Shown: positions 45,240 through 54,531, counted from the first letter of the stretch. The stretch: 64,000 nt of DNA from Pseudomonas cremoricolorata (GCF_000759535.1 NZ_CP009455.1:2046001-2110000); one strand, 5' to 3'. Program-made: numbers and translations. The notes: generated by a model from the sequence alone, not told the origin.

Positions 45240-46202
45240 TCACACCGCTTCGAGATTGACCCAATAGCGCGTGCGGTAATGCACCTGCACCGGCAGGTTG
45301 CGGGCGAGCAGGCGCAGGATCTGCTCGGTGTCGGCCAACTGGAAGGTACCGGACACCTTCAGCTCGGCGACCTGCTCGGCGCAGCGCAGAAAGCCCGGCC
45401 GGTAGCGCGACAGCTCGGCGCAGAAGGCCGCCAAAGGCATCTGCTGCACGCTGAGTACGCCATCGGTCCAGCCCCAGGGATCGACCTGCAGGTGGGCGGC
45501 CCGCAACTGCCCGGCAGCGTCCAGTTGCAGCACCTCGCCGGGGGCGATGCGCCGCGATTGGCCGGCAGCGCCGTTCAGTGTCACCTCGCCGCGCTTGACC
45601 GCCAGCAGCAGGCCGGCGCCCTGTTCGCGCAGCAGCAGCTGGCCGCCCTGGGTGGTGAGCTGCGCCACACGGGTGTCGATGAGGAAGGGGCGCCGATCGT
45701 CACCGTTGCTGTCGAGGCTGACCTCGCCCTGCAGCAGGGTCAGCCGGCGCAGGTCGTGGCTGAAGCGCAGGTCGATGGCGCTGGCGGTGTTGAGCTGGAT
45801 ACGGCTGCCGTCGCGGCCGCGCACGTCGCGCCGCTCGCCGGTGGCGGTGCGGCTGTCGGCCAGCCAGCGCTCCAGGCCCAGCGGCTCGCGGTTGATCCAG
45901 CCCAGGCCGCCGGCCATGGCCAGCACGCCGAGCAGCTTGAGCTGATCGCGCCGGTTGATGCGCTGGCGATGGCTGCCTTCGAGGGTGTTGCGGCTCAGCT
46001 CGCTGGGCAGGCTGGCCAGTTCATCGCCCAGGTTGCTGACCCGCTGCCAGGCCAGGGCATTGTGCGGATGGCTGCTGAGCCAGTGCTGGAACTGTCGTTC
46101 GGTGCCGGGGCTGGGGCGGTCGTAGCGCAGCCGCACCAGCCACTCGATGGCCTGGTCGACCTGTTCCTGGGCGAGGCTGCTGGTGGCGTCGCGCTCAGGC
46201 AT
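45240..46202 (-). CDS. FecR-type transmembrane anti-sigma regulator (set 2)
   Basis: 320 residues with the FecR N-terminal Trp pattern (IEWLVRLRYD; FQHWLSSH; NALAWQRVSN), a short hydrophobic stretch at about 90-105 (LLGVLAMAGGLGW), FecR domain and C-terminal STN-contact domain. The start at 46202 overlaps the sigma stop by 8 bases, so the two are translationally coupled. Partner of the sigma factor 46195-46710 and the receptor 42678-45146. The membrane helix is preceded by RRDQLKLLGV, which looks Tat-like, but FecR proteins of this type are common. Confidence 0.9.
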   Translation of the reverse strand: MPERDATSSLAQEQVDQAIEWLVRLRYDRPSPGTERQFQHWLSSHPHNALAWQRVSNLGDELASLPSELSRNTLEGSHRQRINRRDQLKLLGVLAMAGGLGWINREPLGLERWLADSRTATGERRDVRGRDGSRIQLNTASAIDLRFSHDLRRLTLLQGEVSLDSNGDDRRPFLIDTRVAQLTTQGGQLLLREQGAGLLLAVKRGEVTLNGAAGQSRRIAPGEVLQLDAAGQLRAAHLQVDPWGWTDGVLSVQQMPLAAFCAELSRYRPGFLRCAEQVAELKVSGTFQLADTEQILRLLARNLPVQVHYRTRYWVNLEAV

Positions 46203-46710
46203 CGGCGTAGCGAATCCGGTAGCAGGCGCCCAGCGCCCGGGCCAGGTCGCGCTCGACCGTGGCGCGCGAAACCTCCAGGCGTTCGGCAACCTGAACGATG
46301 CTCAGGCCCTCCAGCTGCGCCAGCAAGAACGCCTGCCGCGCCCGTGGCTTGAGCTGATGCAGGGCGCGATCGAGGCGTTCCAGGGTGTCGAGAATCAGTA
46401 GCCGTTGCTCTTCGCTCGGTGCTTGAAGCTCGGGCAGATGGGCCAGGCTGTCGGCGTACGCCCGCTCCAGGGCGCGGCGGCGCAACTGGTCGATCATCAG
46501 GCCCCGGGCGATGCTGCTCAGGTAGGCCCGGGGCTGTTTCAGCGGGGCGCTCTGGCGGGCCCGCAGCAGGCGCACGAAGGTGTCCTGGGCAAGATCGGCC
46601 GCATGCTCGCGGCAACCGACCCGGGCCCTCAACCAACCGCGCAGCCAGGCGTTATGCGCCTGGTAGAGCAGATCGACCTCGGCGGGTGGCAGTGGGTGAT
46701 TGACCTGCAT
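46195..46710 (-). CDS. FecI-type ECF sigma factor (set 2)
   Basis: 171 residues with region 2 (PRAYLSSIARGLMIDQLRRR) and region 4 (LKPRARQAFLLAQLEGLSI, then VAERLEVSRATVERDLARAL). First gene of set 2. The start at 46710 has only a weak ribosome site; ATG at 46761 would place the start inside the Fur-box-like sequence and is unlikely. Expected to be induced by iron limitation and to switch on the receptor. Confidence 0.92.
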   Translation of the reverse strand: MQVNHPLPPAEVDLLYQAHNAWLRGWLRARVGCREHAADLAQDTFVRLLRARQSAPLKQPRAYLSSIARGLMIDQLRRRALERAYADSLAHLPELQAPSEEQRLLILDTLERLDRALHQLKPRARQAFLLAQLEGLSIVQVAERLEVSRATVERDLARALGACYRIRYADA

Positions 46711-46745
46711 GGTGATGGCGGCCTGCGCTGGAATGGAGGAATGAT

Positions 46746-46760
46746 TGTTAATCGTTCTCA
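46746..46760 (-). promoter_or_regulatory. Fur-box-like site upstream of sigma factor set 2
   Basis: On the minus strand, TGAGAACGATTAACA matches the 7-1-7 Fur core TGATAATnATTATCA at 11 of 14 fixed positions, 36-50 bases before the sigma start. Confidence 0.55.
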
Positions 46761-46866
46761 ATTCTATGCGGGCCGATTGCCACGGGGCAATGCCATCCCA
46801 GGTATTTGTCCGGTTGCCAGCTGGCCTGATCGGATGAACGGCGACCGCGCAGAGCCGGGCGGCGGC

Positions 46867-48105
46867 TCAATCCTGTTGCGCGAGCCAGTGTGCTGCGGCC
46901 CGTCCGGCGCGCACGCCGCTGGCAAAGCAGGCGGTCAGCAGGTAGCCGCCGGTCGGCGCCTCCCAGTCAAGCATCTCGCCCGCGCAGAACACGCCGGGCA
47001 CGGCCTTGAGCATCAGGCCGGGGTCGAGCGCTTCGAAGCGCACGCCGCCTGCCGTGCTGATCGCCTCGTCCAGCGGACGGGTGCGTAGCAGGCGAATGTC
47101 CAGCGCCTTGATCGCTTCGGCCAGGCGCGGCAGGTCGTTGAACAGCGCAGGTTCGGTCAGCTCGCGCAGCAGCCCCGCCTTGACCCCTTCGAGCCCCAAC
47201 TGCGCCTGCAAGTGCTTGGCCATCGAACGCGAGCCGCGCGGGCGGGCCAGGGCCTTAGCAGTGCTTTCCACGGATTTGTCCGGCAGCAGGTCGAGACGCA
47301 GCACGGCGCTGCCGTCGCGCTCGATGGCCTGGCGCAGTGGCGCCGACCAGGCGTACACCAGACTGCCTTCCACACCCTGCGCGGTGAGGATGAACTCACC
47401 CTTGCGCGGCGCTGCGCCGGGCACGCTGAGGGCGATGTTCTTCACCGGTGCACCCGCGTGTTTGGCGCTCAGCACGTCACTCCAGCCGGCCACCTCGAAG
47501 CCGCAGTTGCTTGGCCTGAGCGGTGAGATATCCACAGCCCGCGCTTGCAGCAGCGGCACCCAGGCGCCATCCGAGCCCAGCCGCGCCCAGCTGGCGCCGC
47601 CCAGGGCTAGCACCACCGCGCGCGCCGCTATCTGCTGCTCGCCCTGTGCACCACTCAATCGCAAGCGGCCATCGCCCGCCCAGCCCAGCCAGCGCTGGCG
47701 GGTGTGGATAACCACCCCGGCCTCGCGCAGGCGCTTGAGCCAGGCGCGCAGCAGCGGGGCGGCTTTCATGTCGCGGGGGAACACCCGCCCGGAGCTGCCC
47801 ACGAACGTATCGATACCCAGGCCATGGATCCACTGACGCAGGGCATCGGCATCGAAGTCGCGCAGCAACGCATCGATGGCCGTACTGCGCTCGGCATAGC
47901 GCGCAACGAACGCCGTATAGGCCTCGGAATGGGTGATGTTCATGCCGCCGACACCGGCCAGAAGGAACTTGCGCCCCACCGAAGGCATGCCATCGAACAC
48001 CTGCACGGGCACCCCGGCGTTCGCCAGCACTTCGGCAGCCATCAGCCCGGCGGGGCCAGCGCCGATCACGACAACGGGGAGGGCAGCGGGCAAGGAATCG
48101 GTCAT
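46867..48105 (-). CDS. FAD-dependent oxidoreductase, HI0933/BaiN-like (TIGR03862 type)
   Basis: A 412-residue flavoprotein. The N-terminal dinucleotide motif VVVIGAGPAGLMAAEVL is followed by GRKFLLAGVGGMNITH, typical of the HI0933 family; the C-terminal FAD motif is VFCAGEMLDWEAPTGGYLL. The reaction is unknown. Single gene between the sigma set 2 promoter region and the HDAC-like gene on the same strand; the 151-base gap upstream shows no clear element. Confidence 0.88.
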   Translation of the reverse strand: MTDSLPAALPVVVIGAGPAGLMAAEVLANAGVPVQVFDGMPSVGRKFLLAGVGGMNITHSEAYTAFVARYAERSTAIDALLRDFDADALRQWIHGLGIDTFVGSSGRVFPRDMKAAPLLRAWLKRLREAGVVIHTRQRWLGWAGDGRLRLSGAQGEQQIAARAVVLALGGASWARLGSDGAWVPLLQARAVDISPLRPSNCGFEVAGWSDVLSAKHAGAPVKNIALSVPGAAPRKGEFILTAQGVEGSLVYAWSAPLRQAIERDGSAVLRLDLLPDKSVESTAKALARPRGSRSMAKHLQAQLGLEGVKAGLLRELTEPALFNDLPRLAEAIKALDIRLLRTRPLDEAISTAGGVRFEALDPGLMLKAVPGVFCAGEMLDWEAPTGGYLLTACFASGVRAGRAAAHWLAQQD

Positions 48106-48256
48106 GACGGGCGGCGGGCTGTGGAAAAGAGGGCGCGCATTCTACCCCAGGCATGCCTTCGACGACACTGTACAAAAAACGTACAGGTGTGCGCAGGCCT
48201 TGTGCAGCGTGGGCTGGACGGGGTTTCGCGCAGGTTATCCACAGTCGGTTCCACAG

Positions 48257-49171
48257 TCATTGTGGGTAACCGAGCACCCGCGCTGCGCTGTGGTGAAGAA
48301 TCCCGTGACGCTTGGCCAGGGCCTGCCGGTCCTTGCTGTAGCCACCGCCGATCACCGCCATCACCGGGATGTCGCGGCCCAGGCAGTGGCGCAGCACCGC
48401 TTCATCCCGTGCTGCCAGCCCGGCATCGCTCAGTTGCAGGTAGCCCAGCGCATCGTCGCGGTGCACGTCGACGCCGGCGTCGTACAGCACAAGATCTGGC
48501 TGATACAGCGGCAACAGGTAGTTCAGCGCTTGGTCGACCACTTGCAGGTAGTCGCTATCGCCCATGCCGCGGGGCAGGGCGATGTCCCAGTCGCTGTCGG
48601 CCTTGCGTGCCGGGAAGTTCTGCTGGCAATGCAGCGACACGGTGATCGCATCCGGGGTGTTCTCGAGGATACGGGCCGTGCCGTCGCCCTGGTGCACGTC
48701 ACAGTCGAAGATCAACACCCGCTGCACCCGCCCGGCGGCCAGCAGGTAATGGCTGATGACGGCCAGGTCATTGAAGATGCAGAAACCTGCCGGGTAGTCG
48801 TAGTGCGCATGGTGGGTGCCGCCGGCCAGGTGGCAGGCAACGCCGTGCTGCAAGGCCTGCTCGGCGGTCAGCAGCGAGCCGCCGACGGCGCGCACCGTGC
48901 GCCGCGCCAGGGCTTCGCTCCACGGCAGGCCGAGACGGCGTTGATCCTCGCGTGACAGCTCGCCGTGAATGTAGCGCTCGATGTAGCTGCGGTCGTGGGC
49001 CAGGGCGAGGATATCCACAGGGCACAGTTCAGGGCGCAGCAAGGCCTGGTCGCAGGTCAGGCCGCTGTCGACGAGGTGATCGCGCAGCAGGCGAAACTTG
49101 TCCATCGGGAAACGGTGGTCGGCGGGGAACGGCGGGCTGTAGTCGTCGTGGTAGATCAGCGGCAGCGGCAT
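48257..49171 (-). CDS. Histone deacetylase-like protein (class IV, HDAC11-like)
   Basis: A 304-residue zinc hydrolase of the arginase/deacetylase fold. Tandem active-site histidines in GGTHHAHYD; zinc ligands in DCDVHQGDG and DAGVDVH. The short form with no extra domains matches class IV bacterial HDACs; the substrate may be acetyl-lysine or an acetylated polyamine/small molecule. Divergent from the acetyltransferase at 49299. Confidence 0.9.
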   Translation of the reverse strand: MPLPLIYHDDYSPPFPADHRFPMDKFRLLRDHLVDSGLTCDQALLRPELCPVDILALAHDRSYIERYIHGELSREDQRRLGLPWSEALARRTVRAVGGSLLTAEQALQHGVACHLAGGTHHAHYDYPAGFCIFNDLAVISHYLLAAGRVQRVLIFDCDVHQGDGTARILENTPDAITVSLHCQQNFPARKADSDWDIALPRGMGDSDYLQVVDQALNYLLPLYQPDLVLYDAGVDVHRDDALGYLQLSDAGLAARDEAVLRHCLGRDIPVMAVIGGGYSKDRQALAKRHGILHHSAARVLGYPQ

Positions 49172-49298
49172 GGTTGGCTCGAGTGGCGGTCAGCGCTGAT
49201 CTTGCCAGCCACGCCCGACCACGACCAGTCGCACGCCAGCGCCGAGCGCAGGTCTTACCCGTTAGACTGCTCGCCTGTCAGCCGTGCCGGAGCCTGCC

Positions 49299-49868
49299 AT
49301 GACCCTGATCGCCACCCTCGAAAGCCCGCGCCTGATCCTGCGCCAGTGGCACGACGATGACCTTGCCGAGTTCGCTGCGCTGTGCGCCGACCCGCAGGTG
49401 ATGCGGCATTTTCCAGCAGCGCTGACGCGGCTGGAGACGGCGGCATTGATGGGGCGCTTGCGTGGCCACTTCAATGAATACGGTTTCGGCCTGTGGGCGC
49501 TGGAGCGCAAGGACACCGGCGCCTTCATCGGCATGACCGGGCTGCTCAACGTGAGCTTCGATGCGCCATTCACCCCCGCGGTGGAAATCGGCTGGCGTCT
49601 GGCGCGTCGGCACTGGGGCCTGGGCTTTGCCAGCGAAGCGGCCTGGGCCTGCCTGCGCTGCGCCTTCAGCCAGTTGCATCTGGATGAGGTGGTCGCGTTC
49701 ACCACCGAGGGCAACCTGGCGTCGCAGAAGGTCATGCAGGCCATCGGCATGCAGCACGATCCGGACGGCAGTTTCGATCACCCGCGCCTGCCTGCCGAGC
49801 ATCCCCTGCGCCCTCACGTGCTGTACCGCATCGACCGGGCGCAGTGGCAGCAGACCTGGCACGGCTGA
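49299..49868 (+). CDS. GNAT acetyltransferase, RimJ/RimL type
   Basis: 189 residues: TPRLILR-like start (ESPRLILRQWHDDD), GWRLARRHWGLGFASEAAWA acetyl-CoA site, and a GNLASQKVMQAIGM C-terminal motif. The start at 49299 has CGGAGCCTGCC; an ATG five codons earlier is less likely. Target unknown. Lies head-to-head with a deacetylase gene. Confidence 0.88.
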   Translation: MTLIATLESPRLILRQWHDDDLAEFAALCADPQVMRHFPAALTRLETAALMGRLRGHFNEYGFGLWALERKDTGAFIGMTGLLNVSFDAPFTPAVEIGWRLARRHWGLGFASEAAWACLRCAFSQLHLDEVVAFTTEGNLASQKVMQAIGMQHDPDGSFDHPRLPAEHPLRPHVLYRIDRAQWQQTWHG

Positions 49869-49962
49869 GGGATTTGGCGACAAACCCTGTATGATCTTTC
49901 CCCATTAAAACGCCGCGGCCTGAACCACCGCAGTGCGCCAAAGCCGTGCTAGGAGAACCCTG

Positions 49963-50832
49963 ATGAGTGAAGTGCTGGACGACCTGGTCGACCTGTTGAG
50001 CCTCGAAGCGATCGAAGAAAACCTGTTCCGCGGGCGCAGCCAGGACCTGGGTTTTCGCCAGTTGTATGGCGGCCAGGTGCTCGGCCAGTCGCTCTCGGCG
50101 GCCAGCCAGACGGTCGAGGACGCCCGCCACGTGCACTCGCTGCATGGCTACTTCCTGCGCCCGGGCGATGCCAGCATGCCGGTGGTGTACTCGGTCGACC
50201 GGGTGCGTGACGGCGGTAGTTTCAGCACGCGGCGGGTGACGGCGATCCAGAAAGGCCAGCCGATCTTCACCTGCAGCGCATCGTTCCAGTACGACGAAGA
50301 AGGTTTCCTGCACCAAGCGCCGATGCCTGAGGTAATCGGCCCGGAAAACCTCGCCAGCGAAGTGGAGCTGGCCAGTGCCCTGGCTGCGCATCTGCCCGAG
50401 CGCCTGCGGGAAAAGGTGCTGCGCCCCAAGCCCATCGAAATCCGCCCGGTGACCGAGCGCGACCCGTTCAACCCCAAGCCGGGCGATCCGATCAAGTACG
50501 TGTGGTTCCGCGCCGACGGCATGCTGCCTGACCTGCCTGCGCTGCATAAATACCTGCTGGCCTACGCCTCGGACTTCGGCCTGCTGACCACCTCGCTGCT
50601 GCCCCACGGCAAGTCGGTGTGGCAGAACGATATGCAGATCGCCAGCCTCGACCACTCGCTGTGGTTCCACGCCAACCTGCGCGCCGACGAGTGGCTGCTG
50701 TACGCCACCGACAGCCCGTGGGCGGGCAACGCCCGTGGTTTCAACCGCGGCAGCATCTATAACCGCGCAGGCCAGCTGGTCGCCTCGTCCAGCCAGGAAG
50801 GACTCATCCGCCACCGCAAGGACTGGGCATGA
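49963..50832 (+). CDS. tesB: Acyl-CoA thioesterase II
   Basis: A 289-residue double hot-dog thioesterase that hydrolyses medium- and long-chain acyl-CoA. Typical N-terminus (LEAIEENLFRGRSQDLGFRQ...GGQVLGQSL) and the active-site Asp in ASLDHSLWFHAN. AGGAGAACCC upstream. A TATGAT -10-like box lies at 49890-49895. Its stop overlaps the HAD start (ATGA). Confidence 0.95.
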   Translation: MSEVLDDLVDLLSLEAIEENLFRGRSQDLGFRQLYGGQVLGQSLSAASQTVEDARHVHSLHGYFLRPGDASMPVVYSVDRVRDGGSFSTRRVTAIQKGQPIFTCSASFQYDEEGFLHQAPMPEVIGPENLASEVELASALAAHLPERLREKVLRPKPIEIRPVTERDPFNPKPGDPIKYVWFRADGMLPDLPALHKYLLAYASDFGLLTTSLLPHGKSVWQNDMQIASLDHSLWFHANLRADEWLLYATDSPWAGNARGFNRGSIYNRAGQLVASSSQEGLIRHRKDWA

Positions 50833-51422
50833 CGCTCTCGCAGATTCGTCATTGGGTGTTCGACATGGACGGCACCCTGACCGTGGCAGTGCACGATTTC
50901 GCCGCTATCCGGGTGGCCCTCGACATTCCGGCACAGGACGACATCCTCAGCCATTTGGCCGCGCTGCCCGCTGAGGAAGCTGCGGCCAAGCATGCCTGGC
51001 TGCTCGAGCACGAGCGCGACCTGGCGCTCGGCTCGCGGCCTGCGCCGGGTGCCGTGGCGCTGGTGCGTGAATTGGCCGGGCGCGGTTGCCGGCTGGCGAT
51101 CCTCACCCGCAATGCGCGTGAACTGGCCCACGTCACCTTGCAGGCGATCGGCATCGCTGACTGCTTCGAGCACGAGCACGTGCTGGGGCGCGACGACGCC
51201 GAGCCCAAGCCCAGCCCCGAAGGCCTGCTGAAGATCGCCCAGGCCTGGGCGGTGGCACCGCACGAGATGGTCATGGTCGGTGATTACCTCAACGACCTCG
51301 ACTGTGGCCGGGCAGCGGGTGCGCGCACGGTACTGGTCAACCTGCCAGACAATCCCTGGCCGCAGCTGACCGACTGGCATGCCGCCGATTGCCGCGCCTT
51401 GCAGGCGCTGCTGAGCCAATAG
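50829..51422 (+). CDS. HAD-superfamily hydrolase
   Basis: A 197-residue phosphatase-type HAD enzyme: nucleophile motif DMDGTL (Asp12, Asp14), motif II TRN, motif III Lys in AEPKPSPEG, motif IV GDYLNDLD, and a helical cap at about 25-75. Coupled to tesB by a 4-base overlap. Substrate unknown. Confidence 0.9.
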   Translation: MTLSQIRHWVFDMDGTLTVAVHDFAAIRVALDIPAQDDILSHLAALPAEEAAAKHAWLLEHERDLALGSRPAPGAVALVRELAGRGCRLAILTRNARELAHVTLQAIGIADCFEHEHVLGRDDAEPKPSPEGLLKIAQAWAVAPHEMVMVGDYLNDLDCGRAAGARTVLVNLPDNPWPQLTDWHAADCRALQALLSQ

Positions 51423-51439
51423 GCCTGCACCGGGGTCGA

Positions 51440-51520
51440 TGTAACAACATGTAACGGTTCTGCCGCCTATGGCAGACCATTACATTTGCGCGCTGCGGTC
51501 GAGGCCGTCAGGTCATTACA
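51440..51520. promoter_or_regulatory. Cluster of TGTAAY motifs upstream of the FecBCD-type operon
   Basis: TGTAAC at 51440-51445 and 51450-51455 (direct repeat, 10-bp period), and ATTACA (its TGTAAT complement) at 51479-51484 and 51515-51520, the latter two inside a repeated CATTACA(T/A)TTGCGC, 36 bases apart. Likely an operator region, perhaps for an OmpR-type regulator; the regulator is unknown. Confidence 0.45.
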
Positions 51521-51602
51521 ATTGCGCCGCTCGAATGCGATTCATTCGCTACAGCGCCGTCCTTTCCGAACGGCGCTCACCGACCCGTCTGGAGCTGCGC
51601 TG

Positions 51603-52715
51603 ATGAACCTCTATCCCGCCTGGCGGCGTCTGCTGCCGTTGTTCGCTATCGTCTGCTGCTGGCTCGGCCTGGCACTGCCCGCCAGTGCGGTGCAGGTCAC
51701 CGATGTGCTCGGCCGCACCGTAAGCCTCGACAAAGCACCGCAACGTATCGTGCTCGGCGAAGGTCGGCTGTTCTTCGCCCTGGCCCTGCTCGACCGTGAC
51801 AACCCGTTCCAGCGCGTGGTCGGCTGGCAGAACGACATGCGCCTGCTCGACCCGCACACCTATGAGGTGTACGCCAAACAGTACCCACAGATCGCCAAGC
51901 TGCCGCTGATCGGCCAGGCCTCGGAGCAGAGCGTCAGCGCCGAGCAGATCCTCGCCCTCAAGCCTGATCTGGCGATCTTCAGCATCTCGGGCGAAGGCCC
52001 GACTCAGCACAGCCCGGTCGCCGACCTGCTGGCCAAGGCCGGGGTGCCGGTGCTGTTCATCGATTTTCGTGTGCACCCGATTCGCAACACCCGGGTCAGC
52101 CTGGAAGCACTGGGCAGCCTGCTCGAGCGCAAACCCCAGGCCGATGAATTCCTCAGCCTCTACGACCGCCACCTCAAGCAGGTCACCGACCGCGTCGTCG
52201 GCATCAAGGACAGCGAGCGGCCGAAGGTCTTCCTCGAACTGCTGCCGGGGGTCTGGCAGGCGCCGGGGCACACCACCGGCAAGAGCGGCCTGGGCAGTGT
52301 GGTGACCGCCGTGGGTGGGCATAACATCGCCGCCGACGTGGTACCCGGCGCGCTGGGCGATGTCAGCGTCGAGTACGTGCTCGAGCGCGACCCGGATGTG
52401 TACATCGCCACTGGCAACCGCGCCCCAGGCGTATTGCTCGGCGCCGGGGTCAGCGAACAGACCGCCCGCGACAGCTTGGCGCGCATCACTGCACGCCCGG
52501 AATTCGCGCCGCTGCGGCCAATCCAGCAAGGCCAGGCCCATGCCCTGTGGCACGACTTCTACAATTCGCCGTTCAACATCCTGGCCATCGAAGCCATGGC
52601 CGGCTGGATTCACCCTGAGTTGTTCGAGGACATCGATCCCAAGGCGACTCAGCGCGAGATCAACCAACTGCTCAACGTCGACCTCGACGGCCAGTACTGG
52701 ATCGACGCGAAATGA
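51603..52715 (+). CDS. ABC transporter periplasmic binding protein, iron-chelate (FecB) type
   Basis: 370 residues with a signal peptide ending LALPASA (no lipobox, so soluble periplasmic). The TroA-type fold starts VTDVLGRTVSLDKAPQRIV. Probably binds a metal chelate (siderophore, haem or cobalamin) for the permease/ATPase that follow. GGAG 9 bases upstream of the ATG. Overlaps the permease start by 4 bases. A TonB receptor is not adjacent. Confidence 0.88.
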   Translation: MNLYPAWRRLLPLFAIVCCWLGLALPASAVQVTDVLGRTVSLDKAPQRIVLGEGRLFFALALLDRDNPFQRVVGWQNDMRLLDPHTYEVYAKQYPQIAKLPLIGQASEQSVSAEQILALKPDLAIFSISGEGPTQHSPVADLLAKAGVPVLFIDFRVHPIRNTRVSLEALGSLLERKPQADEFLSLYDRHLKQVTDRVVGIKDSERPKVFLELLPGVWQAPGHTTGKSGLGSVVTAVGGHNIAADVVPGALGDVSVEYVLERDPDVYIATGNRAPGVLLGAGVSEQTARDSLARITARPEFAPLRPIQQGQAHALWHDFYNSPFNILAIEAMAGWIHPELFEDIDPKATQREINQLLNVDLDGQYWIDAK

Positions 52716-53773
52716 CCCAGGCGTTGTCTGCCGATGCCGCCCAGGCGGCCAGCCGCTATCGCCGTCTGTTGTGGCGGCGCACCTGGCTGGTGCTGGGCCT
52801 GGCAGTGTTGCTGGTGCTGGCGGTGCTTGGCGATCTGGCCAGCGGCGCCTCGGGCATGGGCCTGGGGCAATTGCTGCACGGCGTGTTCGACCCCGGCAGC
52901 CTGAGCGCTACCGAGCGGGTGATCATCTGGAACGTGCGCCTGCCCTATGCGCTGATGGCGGTGCTGGTAGGCGCCGCACTGTCGCTGGCCGGGGCCGAGA
53001 TGCAGGCGATTCTCGACAACCCCCTGGCCAGCCCGTTCACCCTCGGCGTGTCGTCCTCGGCAGCGCTGGGCGCTTCGCTGGCGATTGCCTATCCACTGGG
53101 CGTGGCCTGGCTGGCACCAAGCCTTCAGGTAACGTTGATGGCGTTCACCTTCGCCTGCTTGTCGGTGCTGCTGTTGCAGTTCATGGCGCGTTTGCGCGGC
53201 GCCGGAGTGCAGAGCCTGGTGCTGTTCGGCATCGCCCTGGTATTCAGCTGCAACGCGCTGGTGTCGTTGCTGCAACTGCTGGCCACCGAAGATGTGCTGC
53301 AGCAACTGGTGTTCTGGACCATGGGCAGCCTGGCCCGGGCCGACTGGAACAAGCTCGGCATGCTGGCTGTGGTGCTGCTGCTGGTGACGCCGTTTTCCCT
53401 GCGCGCGGCCCCGGCGATGACCTTGCTGCGCATGGGCGAGGACCGCGCGCGCAGCTTTGGCGTCGACACTCGGCGCCTGCGCCATGCCTCGCTGCTGCGC
53501 ATCAGCCTGCTGTCGGCAACGGCGGTGGCGTTCGTCGGCACCATCGGCTTCATTGGCCTGGTCGGGCCGCACATCGCGCGCATGCTGGTGGGCGAGGATC
53601 AACGCTTCCTGCTGCCGGCCAGCGCCCTGGTCGGCGCGCTGTTGCTGGCGCTGTCATCGATCGCCAGCAAGCTGATCATGCCAGGGGTGATCGTGCCGGT
53701 CGGCATCGTCACCGCGCTGGTCGGGGTGCCGGTGTTCGTCGCCTTGGTGTTCCGCCGTGGGAGAAGCCTGTGA
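52712..53773 (+). CDS. FecCD-type ABC permease
   Basis: 353 residues and about 9-10 membrane helices. FecCD/BtuC signatures: WNVRLPYALMAVLVGAALSLAG, NPLASPFTLGVSSSAALGA, and the ATPase-contact loop region ending GFIGLVGPHIARMLVG. A single permease gene implies a homodimer. Coupled to both neighbours by 4-base overlaps. Confidence 0.93.
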   Translation: MTQALSADAAQAASRYRRLLWRRTWLVLGLAVLLVLAVLGDLASGASGMGLGQLLHGVFDPGSLSATERVIIWNVRLPYALMAVLVGAALSLAGAEMQAILDNPLASPFTLGVSSSAALGASLAIAYPLGVAWLAPSLQVTLMAFTFACLSVLLLQFMARLRGAGVQSLVLFGIALVFSCNALVSLLQLLATEDVLQQLVFWTMGSLARADWNKLGMLAVVLLLVTPFSLRAAPAMTLLRMGEDRARSFGVDTRRLRHASLLRISLLSATAVAFVGTIGFIGLVGPHIARMLVGEDQRFLLPASALVGALLLALSSIASKLIMPGVIVPVGIVTALVGVPVFVALVFRRGRSL

Positions 53774-54531
53774 GTCTGTTGGTCGAGCAACTGTCGGTGG
53801 CCTATGGCGCGCGCAAGGTCCTGCATAACCTGAGCCTGCCGGCCCTGCCCAGCGGCAGCCTGGTGGCCCTGGTCGGCCCCAATGGCGCTGGCAAGTCCAC
53901 CTTGCTGCGGGCGCTGGCGGGCCTGGAGCCGATGCAGGGCCGCCTCAGCCTCGAGGGCCAGGATGTCGCCCGTCTGGCCTTCGCCGAGCGCGCCCGGCGC
54001 CTGAGCTACATGCCCCAGCAACTGCCGCCGGGCATTGCTCTGGGTGTGCTGGAAAGCATCATCGCCGGCCTGCGCGTCAGTGGCGCTGAACAGCCTGCGG
54101 CGCTGGCCTTCGAGGCGCTGCGCCAGCTGGGCATCGAGCACCTGGCCGAGCAGATGCTCAACAGCCTCTCGGGCGGGCAGAAACAGTTGGTGGCGTTGGC
54201 CCAGTTGCTGGCGCGCAACCCGCAGGTGCTGCTGCTCGACGAACCCACCAGTGCCCTCGACCTGCATTACCAGTTGCGGGTGATGGACGCTGTGCGCGAG
54301 CGCGTGCATGGGCAGCGTCTGCTGGCCATTGCCGTGCTGCACGACATCAACCTGGCCGCCAGCCACGCCGATATTCTGGTGATGCTCAGCCAGGGCCGCA
54401 TCGTTGCCTGTGGCACCCCGCATGAGGTGTTGCAGCCTGAGCTGCTGGCTGAGGTGTATGGCGTCGAAGCGCGCGTGGAGCGCTGCTCGCGGCAACGCTT
54501 GCAGGTGCTGGTGGACCGCGCGTTGCCCTGA
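53770..54531 (+). CDS. ABC transporter ATP-binding protein, iron-chelate (FecE) type
   Basis: 253 residues: Walker A GPNGAGKST, signature LSGGQKQ, Walker B LLLDEPTSALD, H-loop VLHDINLAASHAD. The start is GTG at 53770, overlapping the permease stop (GTGA). The long open frame upstream of it overlaps the permease and is not coding. Last gene of the operon. Confidence 0.93.
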   Translation: MSLLVEQLSVAYGARKVLHNLSLPALPSGSLVALVGPNGAGKSTLLRALAGLEPMQGRLSLEGQDVARLAFAERARRLSYMPQQLPPGIALGVLESIIAGLRVSGAEQPAALAFEALRQLGIEHLAEQMLNSLSGGQKQLVALAQLLARNPQVLLLDEPTSALDLHYQLRVMDAVRERVHGQRLLAIAVLHDINLAASHADILVMLSQGRIVACGTPHEVLQPELLAEVYGVEARVERCSRQRLQVLVDRALP

